Below are positions 6,346 through 6,692 of a stretch of DNA of 6,692 nt, piece after piece; position 1 is the first letter of the stretch; every line of letters starts with the position of its first letter. A program made the position numbers and the translations under genes. The DNA lies in the NCBI GenBank assembly GCA_030148365.1, contig JASBTO010000272.1, positions 1 through 6,692 on the forward strand, written 5' to 3'. Origin of the DNA: Kangiellaceae bacterium (GTDB taxonomy: Bacteria; Pseudomonadota; Gammaproteobacteria; Enterobacterales; Kangiellaceae). Below the pieces are notes generated by a model that saw only the letters and a list, made by a program, of their open reading frames with translations, searched no databases and was not told where the DNA came from.

Positions 6346-6370
6346 CGGATTCCGCTTTGCTGCATCCGGG
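6344..6370. repeat. Palindromic intergenic repeat, copy 2
   Basis: CCCGGAT (6344-6350) and ATCCGGG (6364-6370) form a perfect seven-pair stem around a 13-base loop (CGCTTTGCT core), followed by CTACG. Copy 1 lies after asnS at 5265-5290 with an equal loop length and four differences in 27 aligned bases. Confidence 0.75.
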
Positions 6371-6450
6371 CTACGCCTCCGGTTAAGGTCGGCTCATTCT
6401 CGTGAAAAAAGGAATCCATCTTCCAGGCCAGTGGCAGAGTCCGGCAGGCA

Positions 6451-6466
6451 TTCCCGCGTCCGGGAA
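6451..6466. repeat. Hairpin TTCCCG/CGGGAA nested in a larger inverted repeat
   Basis: TTCCCG (6451-6456) pairs perfectly with CGGGAA (6461-6466) across a CGTC tetraloop. An eight-base inverted repeat, CATCTTCC (6417-6424) with GGAAGATG (6463-6470), shares bases with it, so the two pairings compete. The nearby GGAATCCATC with CATTCTCG (6394-6420) resembles decayed versions of ATTCCCGC-type intergenic repeats. Confidence 0.4.
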
Positions 6467-6649
6467 GATGACCCGCCAATAATGCGCGGAAGCTACCAAT
6501 GCCCCGGCGTCCCTTTCTTTTCAAAAGAGCGGTGAGACAAGTGCCGCTCTTCCCTTGCACTGCTCGAAGCGCAGTCGAACGAGAGCGCCTCTGGCGCGAC
6601 CTGATGATCGGACCAGGTTCGACTCCACGGTTCATGTTCCCCAAAAACA

Positions 6650-6679
6650 AAAACCCCTGACATTGCTGTCAGGGGTTTT
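6650..6679. terminator. Strong bidirectional rho-independent terminator
   Basis: A 13-pair perfect stem joins AAAACCCCTGACA (6650-6662) to TGTCAGGGGTTTT (6667-6679) around a TTGC loop. Read on the plus strand, the tail is TTTT followed by CTGT. Read on the minus strand, the tail is TTTTTGTTTTT, a better U-tract. It therefore most likely ends a transcript entering from the right of the window on the minus strand, and may also stop plus-strand RNA. Confidence 0.9.
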
Positions 6680-6692
6680 CTGTAAGATTGGC

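Larger units (their letters stand above)
6199..6692. other. Noncoding, hairpin-rich intergenic region
   Basis: No convincing protein gene is seen in this stretch. The only long open frame (minus strand, 6650 to 6291) begins with TTG, has no ribosome binding site, runs through the palindromic repeat and gives a basic, low-information translation. The stretch instead contains a chain of inverted repeats. These are ACCCGG/CCGGGT (6240-6245/6255-6260), an eight-pair stem with one G-U (6271-6278/6296-6303), a perfect eight-pair stem (6327-6345), repeat copy 2 (6344-6370), CATCTTCC/GGAAGATG (6417-6424/6463-6470) enclosing TTCCCG/CGGGAA (6451-6466), ACTGC/GCAGT (6559-6575) and the terminator at 6650-6679. 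It may be a mosaic of intergenic repeats or contain a structured RNA. No tRNA or rRNA was found. Confidence 0.6.

Noticed and set aside
6611..6643. tRNA-like 3' end (GGTTCGACTCC resembling a T-arm)
   Set aside because: The five bases on each side of the TTCGACT do not pair, no CCA lies at the right distance, and no acceptor, anticodon or D-arm was found upstream.
6291..6650. Minus-strand open frame of 119 codons in the right-hand intergenic region
   Set aside because: It starts with TTG at the foot of the terminator, has no ribosome binding site, crosses several palindromes including repeat copy 2, and its Arg/Gly/Ser-rich translation matches no domain I know. A spurious frame is more likely.
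1..6692. Mobile element, CRISPR array, phage or defence system
   Set aside because: No transposase or integrase motif, no regularly spaced direct repeats, no target-site duplications and no defence or toxin genes are visible. Composition is even across the genes.

Overview
This window looks like a core chromosomal stretch of a moderately GC-rich Gram-negative bacterium, most likely a gammaproteobacterium. The best support is an AsnS of exactly the E. coli length, a YdjA-type nitroreductase and tandem RND efflux permeases. No genus can be fixed from this sequence alone.

Layout, left to right. Positions 1-408 hold the C-terminal end of an RND efflux permease, cut by the window edge. Eight bases later a complete second RND permease (417-3476, 1019 residues) begins, with its Shine-Dalgarno sequence overlapping the stop codon of the first. 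A short gap leads to a TTG-started four-cysteine protein of the DUF1289 type (3559-3756), and then asnS, asparaginyl-tRNA synthetase (3830-5230). Beyond asnS lies a palindromic intergenic repeat, a good sigma70-type promoter inside a dyad, and a gene for a very charged 63-residue protein (5365-5556). A nitroreductase gene (5581-6141, minus strand) converges on it with only 24 bases between the stop codons. The last 550 bases (6142-6692) have no convincing gene. They hold the nitroreductase promoter, a series of hairpins, a second copy of the post-asnS repeat and a strong bidirectional terminator.

How the genes work together: the two permeases probably form one inner-membrane efflux unit with a periplasmic adaptor encoded to the left and an outer-membrane channel encoded elsewhere. 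The other genes are housekeeping or single-function genes with no evident shared pathway. I see no phage, transposase, CRISPR, toxin-antitoxin or defence genes. I do not find a convincing new multi-gene system. The points most worth a second look are the repeat- and hairpin-rich noncoding region on the right, the altered proton-relay residues of the RND pair, and the small charged protein with its dyad-flanked promoter.
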